From Vibrio tasmaniensis (GTDB taxonomy: Bacteria; Pseudomonadota; Gammaproteobacteria; Enterobacterales; Vibrionaceae): a stretch of DNA of 64,000 bases. Below, in pieces: positions 9,479 through 18,401 of this stretch; within the stretch, counting starts at the first letter, position 1; every line of letters starts with the position of its first letter. The position numbers and the translations under genes were made by a program. The DNA is taken from assembly GCF_024347635.1 (NCBI RefSeq), contig NZ_AP025510.1:2790001-2854000 (forward strand), in the 5' to 3' direction. The notes beneath the pieces are model-generated. The model did no database searches and was not told the DNA's origin. It saw only the letters and a program-made list of their open reading frames with translations.

Positions 9479-9506
9479 ACAAAAAAGCCCATCACAGGAT
9501 GGGCTT
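9479..9506 (-). terminator. Terminator between convergent glmS and metY
   Basis: The stem AAGCCCATC (9485-9493) / GATGGGCTT (9498-9506) has an ACAG loop and runs into T6 on the minus strand, so it mainly serves glmS. On the plus strand the tail is CTTATT, so it could also stop metY. Confidence 0.85.
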
Positions 9507-9539
9507 CTTATTATCTAATTTTCTTAGATAGGCTAGCGA

Positions 9540-11372
9540 TTATTCAACCGTTACCGCTTTCGCAAGGTTACGAGGTTGGTCAACGTCGGTACCCTTGATT
9601 AGCGCTACGTGGTAAGACAACAGCTGCATCGGTACTGTGTAGTAGATAGGTGCTGTTACTTCACTTACGTGAGGCATCTTGATGATCTTCATGTTCTCAT
9701 CGCTTTCAAAGCCTGCATCTTCATCTGCGAATACGTAAAGTAGACCGCCACGAGCACGTACTTCTTCAACGTTTGATTTCAGCTTTTCTAACAAGTCGTT
9801 GCTTGGTGCAATAACCACAACAGGCATATCTGCATCGATAAGAGCCAAAGGACCGTGCTTAAGCTCACCAGCCGCGTATGCTTCTGCGTGGATGTAAGAG
9901 ATCTCTTTCAGTTTAAGAGACGCTTCCATTGCGATTGGGTAGAACTCACCACGACCCAAGAACAGTGTGTGGTGCTTATCTGCAAAATCAGGTGCTAGCG
10001 CTTCGATCTCTTTATCAAACGCTAATGCTTTCTCGATATCAGCAGGCAGTTGATGCAGTGCTTGAACGATCTCTGCTTCTTTCTCTTCATTGATACGACC
10101 TTGTAGACGACCAATTGACGTTACCATCATCAGCATTGCAGCTAGTTGAGTTGTAAAAGCTTTGGTAGAAGCAACACCGATTTCAGTTCCTGCGCGAGTC
10201 ATGAAGGCAAAATCAGATTCACGAACCAGCGAAGAACCCGCTACGTTACAGATTGTCATTGCTGACATGTAACCTTTTTCTTTTGCAAGACGAAGTGCAG
10301 CAAGCGTATCAGCCGTTTCACCAGATTGAGACAGAGTCACCAATAGGCTGTTCGGGCGAACAACGAAATCACGGTAACGGAATTCAGAAGCAATCTCTAC
10401 ATCACAGCTTACGCCTGATAGAGATTCAAACCAGTAACGAGCTGCCATGCCTGAGTTGTAAGACGTACCACATGCGATGATCTGCACGTGTTCAACCTTG
10501 CTTAGGATCTCTTCAGCCTTAACACCGATTGCATTAGTGATTACAGAAGTGTCAGAGATACGACCTTCCATCGTGTTGATTAATGCTGTTGGCTGCTCAA
10601 AGATTTCTTTCTGCATGAAGTGACGGTATTGGCCTTTATCACCGGCATCGTGCTCTGCGTTTGACTCAACGATGTCACGCTCAACACGCTCGCCCGCTAC
10701 ATCAAATACCGTTACATCACGACGAGTAACCTCAGCAACATCACCTTCTTCTAGGTACATGAAACGACGAGTTACGCTTAATAGCGCTAGTTGGTCAGAA
10801 GCTAGGAAGTTCTCACCGACACCAAAACCGATAACAATCGGGCTACCAGAGCGAGCCACAACAATACGGCTAGGATCTTTACGATCAACCGCCACTGTGC
10901 CGTATGCACCGTCTAGTTGTTTTGCTGTTTTCTGTAGCGCTTCAACCAAAGAAGCTGAGGTGCGAAGTTCCCACTCAACTAAGTGAGCAATAACTTCGGT
11001 ATCTGTTTGTGAAGTAAACACGTAGCCACGCTCTTGCAGCAGAGCGCGCAGTGCTTCGTGGTTTTCGATAATGCCATTGTGTACAACGGCAATATCGCCA
11101 GACATGTGTGGGTGTGCGTTTGCTTCAGAAGGCTCACCGTGTGTAGCCCAACGTGTATGAGCGATACCTGTACCGCCAATGACATATTGTTGATCAACTG
11201 CGTCTGCTAGCTCTTGGACTTTACCAAGGCGGCGTACACGAGTTAGGTTAGACTCACTATCAACGACAGCGACACCCGCTGAATCGTAGCCTCGGTATTC
11301 TAGGCGGCGAAGGCCTTCTACTAAAATTTCGGCTACATCACGCTGTGCTACTGCACCAACAATTCCACACAT
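9540..11372 (-). CDS. glmS: Glutamine-fructose-6-phosphate aminotransferase (isomerizing) GlmS
   Basis: GlmS makes glucosamine-6-phosphate from fructose-6-phosphate and glutamine, the entry step to peptidoglycan and LPS amino sugars. The 610-residue product starts [13 protein letters not shown] with the nucleophilic cysteine exposed after Met removal. The class II glutaminase domain (about 1-240) is followed by two SIS domains ([16 protein letters not shown] near 304; [12 protein letters not shown] near 349) and the C-terminal KAVTVE typical of the isomerase. Ribosome-binding site GGAG lies 8 bases upstream. The gene lies 107 bp after a DeoR-type regulator on the same strand. A short GATCTT/AAGATC hairpin (11431-11446) lies in the gap; no glmS ribozyme is present. 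Confidence 0.97.
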   Translation of the reverse strand: MCGIVGAVAQRDVAEILVEGLRRLEYRGYDSAGVAVVDSESNLTRVRRLGKVQELADAVDQQYVIGGTGIAHTRWATHGEPSEANAHPHMSGDIAVVHNGIIENHEALRALLQERGYVFTSQTDTEVIAHLVEWELRTSASLVEALQKTAKQLDGAYGTVAVDRKDPSRIVVARSGSPIVIGFGVGENFLASDQLALLSVTRRFMYLEEGDVAEVTRRDVTVFDVAGERVERDIVESNAEHDAGDKGQYRHFMQKEIFEQPTALINTMEGRISDTSVITNAIGVKAEEILSKVEHVQIIACGTSYNSGMAARYWFESLSGVSCDVEIASEFRYRDFVVRPNSLLVTLSQSGETADTLAALRLAKEKGYMSAMTICNVAGSSLVRESDFAFMTRAGTEIGVASTKAFTTQLAAMLMMVTSIGRLQGRINEEKEAEIVQALHQLPADIEKALAFDKEIEALAPDFADKHHTLFLGRGEFYPIAMEASLKLKEISYIHAEAYAAGELKHGPLALIDADMPVVVIAPSNDLLEKLKSNVEEVRARGGLLYVFADEDAGFESDENMKIIKMPHVSEVTAPIYYTVPMQLLSYHVALIKGTDVDQPRNLAKAVTVE

Positions 11373-11479
11373 AGTTTTACTCCATCAATTTCGTTTTATT
11401 CCTATTGGCAGCAAGCAAAGGCCAGATCTTTATTAAGATCAATTATAGGAAGGTAAATGCATAATACTTAAATTTGTTT

Positions 11480-12250
11480 TTACGCTGGATCAGTCAGGAT
11501 CACTCGAACATCATGTGATTCGATACTTGCTTTGGATTCTTCGCCTAAGTCTGTATCGGTAATTAAGATGTCAATGTGTTCCCATGCCAGCTCTAAGTTC
11601 GGGATCTTTCGTCCCACTTTTTCCGACTCAACCATCACGATCACTTCTCGTGACACTTCAGCCATTACTTTGCTTAAGCCAACCAATTCATTGAACGTGG
11701 TTGTTCCTCTATCAAGGTCGATACCATCAGCCCCGATAAATAGTTGATCAAAATCGTAAGCACGAAGTACTGACTCTGCGACTTTGCCTTGAAAAGAATC
11801 CGAATGGGTATCCCAAGTGCCGCCGGTCATTAGCAGTGTGGGTTCGCTTTCCAACTCATTAAGTGCATTAGCAACGTGCAATGAGTTGGTCATAACAACC
11901 AAACCACGCTTACTATTGAGCTGCTGAATTAGCGCCCCTGTCGTGCTACCGCTATCGATCACAATGCGATTATGGTCGCGAATTAAATCTGCAGCGGCTT
12001 TCGCTAATGAAACCTTTCGAGTCGAAACTTGTGGACCCAGTTCTTCGTTGACAACCTCTTTAGGTAACGAAATCGCACCACCATAACGGCGCAAAAGCTG
12101 ACCGTTTTTCTCTAAAGACGCCAAGTCCTTTCTAATCGTGACCTCTGAGGTTTCGAACTTAGCGGATAATTCATCAACACTAACCTCCCCTTTTTCATTC
12201 ACTAGGTTAGAAATTGCATGTCTTCTGAGCTGAGTGTTTCGTTTTGACAT
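11480..12250 (-). CDS. DeoR/GlpR-family transcriptional regulator next to glmS
   Basis: This 256-residue protein has an N-terminal DeoR helix-turn-helix (RRHAISNLVNEKGEVSVDELSAKF, then TSEVTIRKDLASLEKNGQLLRRYGGA, about 8-58) and a C-terminal DeoRC sugar-phosphate sensor domain with the GLVVMTNSLHVANAL and DSGSTTGALIQQL segments. Such regulators respond to phosphorylated sugars. Its position directly upstream of glmS suggests control of amino-sugar synthesis or use. That link is inference; related neighbours such as AgaR-type regulators act on amino sugars. A candidate operator overlaps its own promoter. Confidence 0.9.
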   Translation of the reverse strand: MSKRNTQLRRHAISNLVNEKGEVSVDELSAKFETSEVTIRKDLASLEKNGQLLRRYGGAISLPKEVVNEELGPQVSTRKVSLAKAAADLIRDHNRIVIDSGSTTGALIQQLNSKRGLVVMTNSLHVANALNELESEPTLLMTGGTWDTHSDSFQGKVAESVLRAYDFDQLFIGADGIDLDRGTTTFNELVGLSKVMAEVSREVIVMVESEKVGRKIPNLELAWEHIDILITDTDLGEESKASIESHDVRVILTDPA

Positions 12251-12267
12251 TTAAAAAAGGCCATAAA

Positions 12268-12314
12268 GTTTCGATTTGAAACATATTATAGTTACAACGA
12301 AACTATTTAGTCCA
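12268..12314 (-). promoter_or_regulatory. Candidate promoter and operator of the DeoR-type regulator
   Basis: On the minus strand, TATAAT (12290-12285) is preceded at 18 bp by TGGACT (12314-12309). It is flanked on one side by the palindrome GTTTC-GATTT-GAAAC (12268-12282) and on the other by GTTACAACGAAAC (12291-12303), both carrying the TTTC/GAAA half sites common in DeoR-family operators. This fits autoregulation but is unproven. Confidence 0.45.
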
Positions 12315-12679
12315 TTTATTTTGATCCAAAAAATTAATAAATAGCGATGAAACCTTGTCCTAAGACAATTGTTAAGCAGTGATATTGAAGTCATTAGGTG
12401 GTAGAATCCGCACCCGAAAAGAAAAAAAATTACAAAACTGACTGTTATTTTTTTGCAACTTACCGCCTATATAGTGGGGTGAGTCACAGAAAACCGATAT
12501 TGAATCAAAATCTTTTGGTCATAAAATGACTAAAATTGATGAAAGACTTACAACTCTGAAGGACATATTGGAAATCCCGCGCTTTTACACAACAGGCACA
12601 AAATGTTGATGTAGCGGACCAATCTTCAGAACTTAAATAAATTTCAAATTGTAACAATACTTACCGGAGAGTACCTTCC
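12315..12679. other. Intergenic stretch upstream of pyk
   Basis: This gap between the divergent DeoR-type gene and pyk is AT-rich. No open frame, tRNA or clear terminator was seen. A poor promoter candidate (TATATAGT near 12468) and a GGAG ribosome-binding site before pyk are the only signals. A long pyk leader or a small RNA could lie here but nothing in the sequence shows it. Confidence 0.4.
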
Positions 12680-14092
12680 ATGAAAAAGACCAAAATCGTA
12701 TGTACGATTGGCCCTAAAACTGAATCTGTAGAGAAGCTAACTGAACTAGTAGATGCTGGCATGAACGTTATGCGTCTTAACTTCTCTCACGGTGATTTCG
12801 CAGAGCACGGCACTCGTATCGCGAACTTCCGTAAAGTAATGGAAAACAATGGTGAGCAACTTGCGATCCTTCTAGATACTAAAGGTCCAGAAATCCGTAC
12901 TATCAAACTTGAAGATGGTAACGACGTAGATCTAGTAGCTGGTCAAGAGTTCACTTTCACAACTGACGCAACAGTTGTTGGTAACAAAGACGTAGTAGCT
13001 GTAACTTACCTAGGTTTCGCTAAAGACCTATCAGCAGGTAACACTATCCTTGTTGATGACGGCCTAATCGAAATGGAAGTTATCGCAACAACAGAAACTG
13101 AAGTTAAGTGTAAAGTTCTTAACAACGGTGCTCTAGGCGAAAACAAAGGTGTTAACCTTCCTGGCGTTTCTGTTCAACTTCCTGCTCTTTCTGAGAAAGA
13201 CAAAGCTGACCTTAAGTTTGGTTGTGAGCAAGGCGTTGATTTCGTTGCAGCTTCTTTCATCCGTAAAGAAGACGATGTTAAAGAAATCCGTGAGCTTCTA
13301 AACGCTAACGGTGGCGAAAACATCCACATCATTTCTAAGATTGAAAACCAAGAAGGTGTAGATAACTTCGATTCAATCCTTGAAGCTTCTGACGGCATCA
13401 TGGTTGCTCGTGGTGACCTAGGTGTTGAAATCCCAGCTGAAGAAGTAATCTTCGCTCAGAAGATGATGATCGAGAAGTGTAACCGCGCACGTAAGATGGT
13501 TATCACTGCAACTCAAATGCTTGACTCTATGATCAGCAACCCACGTCCAACTCGTGCTGAAGCGGGTGACGTTGCGAACGCAATCATGGATGGTACTGAT
13601 GCAGTAATGCTTTCTGGTGAAACGGCTAAAGGTAAGTACCCAGTTGAAGCTGTTACTATCATGGCTCAAATCGCGAACCGCACTGATTCAGCTCTTAAAG
13701 CTGAGCTAGGTTCTCGTCTAGACAGCCCACGTCTACGCATCACTGAAGCAGTATGTAAAGGCGCTGTAGACACAGCAGAGAAGCTAGCGGCTCCTCTAAT
13801 CGTTGTTGCAACTGAAGGCGGTAAGTCTGCACGTTCAGTACGTAAGTACTTCCCAACTGCAAACATCCTTGCTTTAACAACTAACGAAAAGACAGCTGCA
13901 CAGCTAGTTCTTACTAAAGGTGTTAAACCAGTTCTTGTTGACTCTATCGAGAACACAGACACGTTCTACATCAACGGTAAAGAAATCGCTCTACAATCTG
14001 GCCTAGGTAACAAAGGCGACATCGTAGTTATGGTTTCTGGTGCTCTAGTAGCTTCTGGTACTACAAACACAGCATCTGTTCACGTTCTATAA
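12680..14092 (+). CDS. pykF: Pyruvate kinase (PykF type)
   Basis: This 470-residue enzyme, the same length as E. coli PykF, converts phosphoenolpyruvate and ADP to pyruvate and ATP, the last step of glycolysis. It shows [12 protein letters not shown] at the start, the RLNFSHGD motif (about 32-39), the catalytic lysine segment [11 protein letters not shown] (about 216-226), the metal-binding ARGDLGVE, and [18 protein letters not shown]-terminal allosteric domain is present. Codon use is strongly biased towards common codons, as expected of a highly expressed gene. It has a strong terminator downstream. Distinction from PykA rests on length and start. Confidence 0.93.
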   Translation: MKKTKIVCTIGPKTESVEKLTELVDAGMNVMRLNFSHGDFAEHGTRIANFRKVMENNGEQLAILLDTKGPEIRTIKLEDGNDVDLVAGQEFTFTTDATVVGNKDVVAVTYLGFAKDLSAGNTILVDDGLIEMEVIATTETEVKCKVLNNGALGENKGVNLPGVSVQLPALSEKDKADLKFGCEQGVDFVAASFIRKEDDVKEIRELLNANGGENIHIISKIENQEGVDNFDSILEASDGIMVARGDLGVEIPAEEVIFAQKMMIEKCNRARKMVITATQMLDSMISNPRPTRAEAGDVANAIMDGTDAVMLSGETAKGKYPVEAVTIMAQIANRTDSALKAELGSRLDSPRLRITEAVCKGAVDTAEKLAAPLIVVATEGGKSARSVRKYFPTANILALTTNEKTAAQLVLTKGVKPVLVDSIENTDTFYINGKEIALQSGLGNKGDIVVMVSGALVASGTTNTASVHVL

Positions 14093-14120
14093 GAATGAAC
14101 CGATTCACATAATATATAAA

Positions 14121-14144
14121 AGAGGGCTTCGGCCCTCTTTTTTT
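14121..14144 (+). terminator. pyk terminator
   Basis: AGAGGGC, a TTCG tetraloop and GCCCTCT are followed by T7, 28 bp after the stop codon. Confidence 0.95.
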
Positions 14145-14280
14145 ATGAAACAAAATCTTGCCTAACTTTTCAGTACGCTGTATTATCAACCTCATTAGAA
14201 CTACGTACTGTTAAACCCCAATCAACTCTTATTAAGAAACGGATTAGCAGACTAGAAATCGAATATACATGAGGTTTGTA

Positions 14281-14940
14281 ATGTCTAGTCCTACGCTTAC
14301 TGACAAAGTATCAAAGATGATTCGCCAAGATATCCTTAATGGTGAGTTAACCCCAGGCCAAAAACTCGTTGTAGCTGATCTTAAAGCACGATACAACGTG
14401 GGTGCATCTCCAATTCGCGAAGCCTTAGTGCAATTATCTTGGAGTAAATACGTAAAGCTAGAGCCACAAAAAGGCTGCTGGGTATCTCCTGTATCGAAGA
14501 AAGAACTCAACGACCTATATGAAAGCCTTCGTGTTGTCTCTTCTGTACTGCTTAAAAAGGCGATTTCAGCAGGTGATGAAAGCTGGGAGCTTGAAGTATT
14601 AACCTCTTACCACAAGCTATCACGCATACAATATGTATCAGAAGAGTTTGATTGTATTGAGTGGGAAGAGCGTCACCAGCAGTTCCATGCCGCTTTACTT
14701 GAAGGCGCAGATTCAGAGAACATGTTTAAGTTCTTTGATGATCTTATCAATCAAGTAAAACGCTACCGCTTCCTAGCTATGTCAGCAAAAAGCGCGTCTG
14801 ATGATCTGTTCAATATTGATGAGCATGAAATGATCATGAAGCTGGTGCTTGCTAAAAATGTCGATCAAGCGACAGAACTATTGGATCAACACCTGTTAAG
14901 TTCAATGAAACGAATTGAAGAAGTTATCGAAGCCGCATAA
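14281..14940 (+). CDS. GntR-family transcriptional regulator (FCD/FadR-like)
   Basis: This 219-residue regulator has an N-terminal winged helix (LTDKVSKMIRQDILNGELTPG, then ADLKARYNVGASPIREALVQL, about 5-50) and an all-helical C-terminal FCD-type effector domain (about 75-215) with a histidine-rich pattern near HDEHEMI-like positions (NIDEHEMIMKLVLA). An in-frame ATG exists 12 bp upstream at 14269, but GAGG at 14271-14274 sits at ideal distance for the ATG at 14281. The winged helix contains an unusual WSKYVKLEPQKGCWVSP wing. The targets are unknown; no pathway genes adjoin it. Confidence 0.87.
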   Translation: MSSPTLTDKVSKMIRQDILNGELTPGQKLVVADLKARYNVGASPIREALVQLSWSKYVKLEPQKGCWVSPVSKKELNDLYESLRVVSSVLLKKAISAGDESWELEVLTSYHKLSRIQYVSEEFDCIEWEERHQQFHAALLEGADSENMFKFFDDLINQVKRYRFLAMSAKSASDDLFNIDEHEMIMKLVLAKNVDQATELLDQHLLSSMKRIEEVIEAA

Positions 14941-14965
14941 TGCCAAGATAGATTCTAACCACATA

Positions 14966-14993
14966 AAAACGGAGCCTAATAGCTCCGTTTTTT
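14966..14993 (+). terminator. Terminator after the GntR-type gene
   Basis: AAAACGGAGC / GCTCCGTTTT with a CTAATA loop runs into a T6 tract, 26 bp after the stop codon. Confidence 0.9.
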
Positions 14994-15014
14994 ATTTCCA
15001 GAATTACGACTGAA

Positions 15015-15146
15015 CTACCACCCGAAAAACTCTTTGTGATGAGTATTGAGCAGCACAACCATAGGTAAAAAATACAGTGCACTCAGCTGAAAGCCAAGAA
15101 TGACTAACGTTCCTATGGTTAACCTCACTAAAAAATCGACAAACAT
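15015..15146 (-). CDS. Small hydrophobic protein, 43 residues (unannotated candidate)
   Basis: A minus-strand frame starts at an ATG at 15146 with AGAGG six bases upstream. It encodes 43 residues starting MFVDFLVRLTIG, then a single hydrophobic segment (residues about 8-34, rich in L, V, F and I) and a polar end (NTHHKEFFGW). The layout is a typical one-helix membrane microprotein with no recognised family. It is too short for usual gene-calling limits and lies alone between two terminator-bounded transcripts, so it would need its own promoter; none was clear. Support is the ribosome-binding site and the coherent membrane profile. Confidence 0.5.
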   Translation of the reverse strand: MFVDFLVRLTIGTLVILGFQLSALYFLPMVVLLNTHHKEFFGW

Positions 15147-15581
15147 ACCACGCCTCTTTTCAATCAGACTGTATGATCCCTAAACCCTTGCTTCAGATAA
15201 CCTAATTAACTCATCCCTTTCAAGCCTTTGATAGGGTTAATAACCCGTTGAATTAAGTTAACGGTGCCATCCTTTACATCTAGCAAACACTCTATTAATT
15301 GCATCTTTTACCATGAGATGCGCCGAAGCAAGACTGTTTGATTATTGTTCAGTTTAGCTCAAATAACCGCGAGCATTAGACTTTAGCTAGTCATATAAAC
15401 TTTGTGATTTAAGTCTCTCAAAAATGAGATTTACAATAAATACGGATGTACACCATGAGGGGAATCAAGCACAGTAAATAACAGAGCACTCTATAAAAAG
15501 CGCAATAGCGCCCTAAGGGAGGGTTACAAAGAAATGAATGGCAATAAGAAAGTGTGGACAAGCGATGCATACTTCCAGAAA
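15147..15581. other. Intergenic stretch with one tiny open frame
   Basis: There is no sizeable gene here. A plus-strand 21-codon frame (15534-15599) starts MNGNKKVWTSDAYF, with GGAGG 11 bases before its ATG. It ends inside the ilvH terminator repeat. Just upstream are short hairpins (GCGCAATAGCGC at about 15500-15511; CCCTAAGGG at 15511-15519). It could be a leader peptide or part of a small RNA, but neither is established. Confidence 0.3.
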
Positions 15582-15608
15582 GCAAAACGGCCCAAATGAA
15601 GGGCCGTT
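15582..15608 (-). terminator. ilvIH terminator
   Basis: AACGGCCC (15586-15593) pairs with GGGCCGTT (15601-15608). On the minus strand the stem is followed by TTTTGCTTT, 80 bp after the ilvH stop codon. Confidence 0.75.
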
Positions 15609-15687
15609 CGTATTAATAAAATTGCTTTCGCTCTCTAACGATTAAATGAGCTGTGTTAACTTAAAAGCAGCTTTCAATGTTTCTTCG

Positions 15688-16182
15688 CTAGGCTTTCAAC
15701 GCCCGTTCACCACGAGCAATACCAACAACACCACTTCGAGCCACTTCAAGAACTTCCGTCACTTCAGACAAAGCCTGAATGAAAGCATCAAGCTTCTCGC
15801 TAGTACCCGCCATTTGCACTGTGTATTGCGAAGCCGTCACATCAACGATCTGACCACGGAAAATATCCGCAGTACGCTTCACTTCTGCACGAGCAAACCC
15901 GCTAGCGCGTACTTTTACCATCAGAAGTTCACGCTCGATATGCTCAAGTTCAGACACTTCTTGAACCTTAAGTACGTCGATCAATTTGTGTAACTGCTTC
16001 TGAATCTGCTCAAGTTGCATTTCGCTTGAGTTAGTAGTGACATTCAGACGAGACAGCGTTGGATCATCTGTAGGAGATACATTCAAAGACTCAATGTTGT
16101 AGCCACGCTGAGAAAACAAGCCAACCACTCGAGAAAGTGCACCTGGTTGGTTTTCCATTAATAGTGAAAGGATGTGTCTCAT
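15688..16182 (-). CDS. ilvH: Acetolactate synthase small (regulatory) subunit
   Basis: This 164-residue protein has an N-terminal ACT domain (MENQPGALSRVVGLFSQRGYNIESL, about 9-33) that binds valine for feedback inhibition, and a C-terminal domain that contacts the large subunit. It regulates and activates IlvI in the cytosol. The start lies one base after the ilvI stop codon (TAA-T-ATG), so the two are translationally coupled. Length equals E. coli IlvH (163). A terminator follows. Confidence 0.95.
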   Translation of the reverse strand: MRHILSLLMENQPGALSRVVGLFSQRGYNIESLNVSPTDDPTLSRLNVTTNSSEMQLEQIQKQLHKLIDVLKVQEVSELEHIERELLMVKVRASGFARAEVKRTADIFRGQIVDVTASQYTVQMAGTSEKLDAFIQALSEVTEVLEVARSGVVGIARGERALKA

Positions 16183-16183
16183 A

Positions 16184-17941
16184 TTATGTTCTCTCCGTTT
16201 TGCTTAGCCACATGTTATCCATACCCTCGCCTTTGATCTGCATTGGGTATACGTGCTCGGTGTCATCCACACTGATATCGACAAATACCAAACGGTCTTT
16301 CATCGCTAGTGCTTTTTCCAAACCTGATTCCAGTTCATCCGGAGATGAAATACGCATGCCAACGTGGCCATAAGCCTCAGCGATAGCAGCAAAATCAGGA
16401 ACAGAGTCCATATATGAATTAGAGTAACGACCTTGATAAACAATGTCTTGCCACTGTTTTACCATGCCTAAGAAACGGTTGTTAAGGTTAATAATCTTAA
16501 CTGGAATATTGTATTGCAGCGCAGTCGATAGCTCTTGGATATTCATTTGAATACTGCCATCACCAGTAACAATCACAACTTCTTCATCAGGTTTCGCAAA
16601 CTTAACGCCCATGCCAGCAGGTAGGCCAAAGCCCATCGTACCTAGACCACCAGAGTTAATCCAACGGCGTGGCTTGTCAAACGGGTAGTACAAAGCAGCA
16701 AACATTTGGTGTTGACCGACATCAGAAGCAACATAGGCATCACCATTGGTTACTTTATGCAATGTTTCAATAACTTGTTGTGGCTTAATACGGCCAGACG
16801 TTTTGTCATACGCTAGGCAGTCACGTTCTTGCCACTGTTTAATTTCACTCCACCAGCTTTCCATCGCTTCTGCATCGTTAGTTCCACCTTGCTCAACGAG
16901 CAAGTTCACCATGCTCTCTAGAACTTTTTCCGCTGAACCTACAATCGGTAGATCCACTTTTACGTTCTTAGAGATCGAAGATGGATCGATATCAATGTGC
17001 ATGATCTTCGCATCAGGGCAGTACTTATCTAGGTTATTGGTCGTTCGATCATCGAAGCGTACGCCAATACCAAAGATCAAGTCCGCATTGTGCATCGCCA
17101 TATTGGCTTCATACAAACCATGCATGCCCAACATACCCAAAGAGTTCTTATGAGTACCAGGGAAAGCGCCAAGCCCCATTAGGGTGCTTACCACGGGTAA
17201 ATTCAGTGCCTCTGCTAATTTTAACAGCGGCTTATCTGCCTCAGAAATAACCGCACCACCACCGACATAAAGTACCGGTTTCTTCGCTTCAAGAAGGGCT
17301 TTTAGCGCCTTTTTTATCTGACCTTTATGACCCGTAACCGTTGGGTTATATGAACGCATTTTGATCGTTTCTGGGTATTCATAAGGAAGCTTGATTTGTG
17401 GGTTTAAGATGTCTTTTGGCAGATCAATAACCACAGGACCTGGACGTCCTGTCGTTGAAATATAGAATGCTTTTTTAACGACTTCAGGGATATCTTCCGC
17501 TTTCTTAACGAGGAAGCTGTGTTTAACGATCGGGCGTGATACACCAACGATGTCACACTCTTGGAAGGCGTCGTTACCAATAAGGTTATTTGGTACGTTA
17601 CCAGAAATAACAATCATTGGGATTGAGTCCATGTAGGCTGTTGCAATACCAGTAACGGTATTGGTCGCACCTGGACCAGAACACACAAGTACTACACCCG
17701 GCTTGCCGGTAGAACGAGTATAGCCATCTGCCATGTGGGTAGCGGCTTGTTCGTGTCGTACTAATACGTGTTTAATTTCCGCAGTTTTAGCATGCAGCGC
17801 ATCGTAGATATCAAGTACAGAACCACCTGGGTAACCAAAGATTTGTTCTACACCCTCTTCAATTAGAGACTGCACCACCATCTCAGCGCCGGATAACATT
17901 TCAGCGCCGGATGACATGGCTGTTTCAGGTTTTGTTGTCAT
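16184..17941 (-). CDS. ilvI: Acetolactate synthase large (catalytic) subunit
   Basis: This thiamine-diphosphate enzyme joins pyruvate with pyruvate or 2-oxobutyrate, the common step of valine, leucine and isoleucine synthesis. The 585-residue form starts at the ATG at 17941, chosen over one at 17965 because GAGGAG lies 6-7 bases before it. The order is: ThDP-binding N-domain with FGYPGGS and the activating glutamate E64 in [13 protein letters not shown]; a central FAD-type domain; and the C-terminal ThDP/metal motif GDGSIQMN...[11 protein letters not shown]. An 18-bp direct duplication adds the repeated hexapeptide [12 protein letters not shown] near the N-terminus. It forms an operon with ilvH. 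Confidence 0.95.
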   Translation of the reverse strand: MTTKPETAMSSGAEMLSGAEMVVQSLIEEGVEQIFGYPGGSVLDIYDALHAKTAEIKHVLVRHEQAATHMADGYTRSTGKPGVVLVCSGPGATNTVTGIATAYMDSIPMIVISGNVPNNLIGNDAFQECDIVGVSRPIVKHSFLVKKAEDIPEVVKKAFYISTTGRPGPVVIDLPKDILNPQIKLPYEYPETIKMRSYNPTVTGHKGQIKKALKALLEAKKPVLYVGGGAVISEADKPLLKLAEALNLPVVSTLMGLGAFPGTHKNSLGMLGMHGLYEANMAMHNADLIFGIGVRFDDRTTNNLDKYCPDAKIMHIDIDPSSISKNVKVDLPIVGSAEKVLESMVNLLVEQGGTNDAEAMESWWSEIKQWQERDCLAYDKTSGRIKPQQVIETLHKVTNGDAYVASDVGQHQMFAALYYPFDKPRRWINSGGLGTMGFGLPAGMGVKFAKPDEEVVIVTGDGSIQMNIQELSTALQYNIPVKIINLNNRFLGMVKQWQDIVYQGRYSNSYMDSVPDFAAIAEAYGHVGMRISSPDELESGLEKALAMKDRLVFVDISVDDTEHVYPMQIKGEGMDNMWLSKTERT

Positions 17942-18326
17942 ATTGCTCTCCTCACCAGTTTCCAATCACATTTGGTGAACATGTTGGGCTGGTTTTTCAT
18001 AGTCTAGGGCTTATTCGTAGCCTAATTCGAAATACTTCCACTTTTTCGGCTATGGCTGTCTGTAGTGATAACAACAAACAGTAATACGAAACAACTTTAA
18101 CGCTTTATTATCATCTGGTCTAACACCTGTTATTCGGTAACTGTGCCAAAAAACCAACTATTAGCTCAAAGCATCAAATAAAACCCAAACCAACCGACAA
18201 GGCTAGGTTTAAACACTACCTATCAAACAAAAAAAAGCACTTAATATTTCAATGGATCACTATTCATCGATAAAAAACGAGCTTGCTGGTGTGCGCTTTC
18301 GCACATTGTGCTGTTTCATTAGATAC
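17942..18326. other. Long leader region upstream of ilvI
   Basis: This 385-bp gap lies between ilvI and the acyl-CoA synthetase terminator. Read on the minus strand it has no leucine-, valine- or isoleucine-rich leader peptide and no terminator-antiterminator pair, so attenuation of the E. coli ilvGMEDA type is not supported. A hairpin TGTGCG-CTTT-CGCACA lies at about 18289-18304. The AT-rich run could hold LeuO or Lrp sites, as in E. coli ilvIH, but no defined site can be named. Confidence 0.4.
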
Positions 18327-18371
18327 AAAAAATCCCCCTAAAAATGCAATCACATTCGTAGGGGGATTTTT
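18327..18371 (-). terminator. Terminator of the acyl-CoA synthetase gene
   Basis: AAAAATCCCCCTA and TAGGGGGATTTTT form a long stem about an 18-nt loop, with T residues on both strands. It lies 30 bp past the stop codon of the minus-strand synthetase gene. Confidence 0.85.
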
Positions 18372-18401
18372 AAACAACTGAAAATTTATCTAAACAGAAA
18401 A

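Noticed and set aside
11373..11479. glmS ribozyme or riboswitch in the glmS leader
   Set aside because: The leader is about 107 bp with only a 6-bp hairpin; the ribozyme is longer and belongs to Gram-positive bacteria.
17942..18326. Attenuator leader peptide for ilvIH
   Set aside because: Minus-strand short frames have no run of Leu, Val or Ile codons and no terminator with a competing pairing lies before ilvI.
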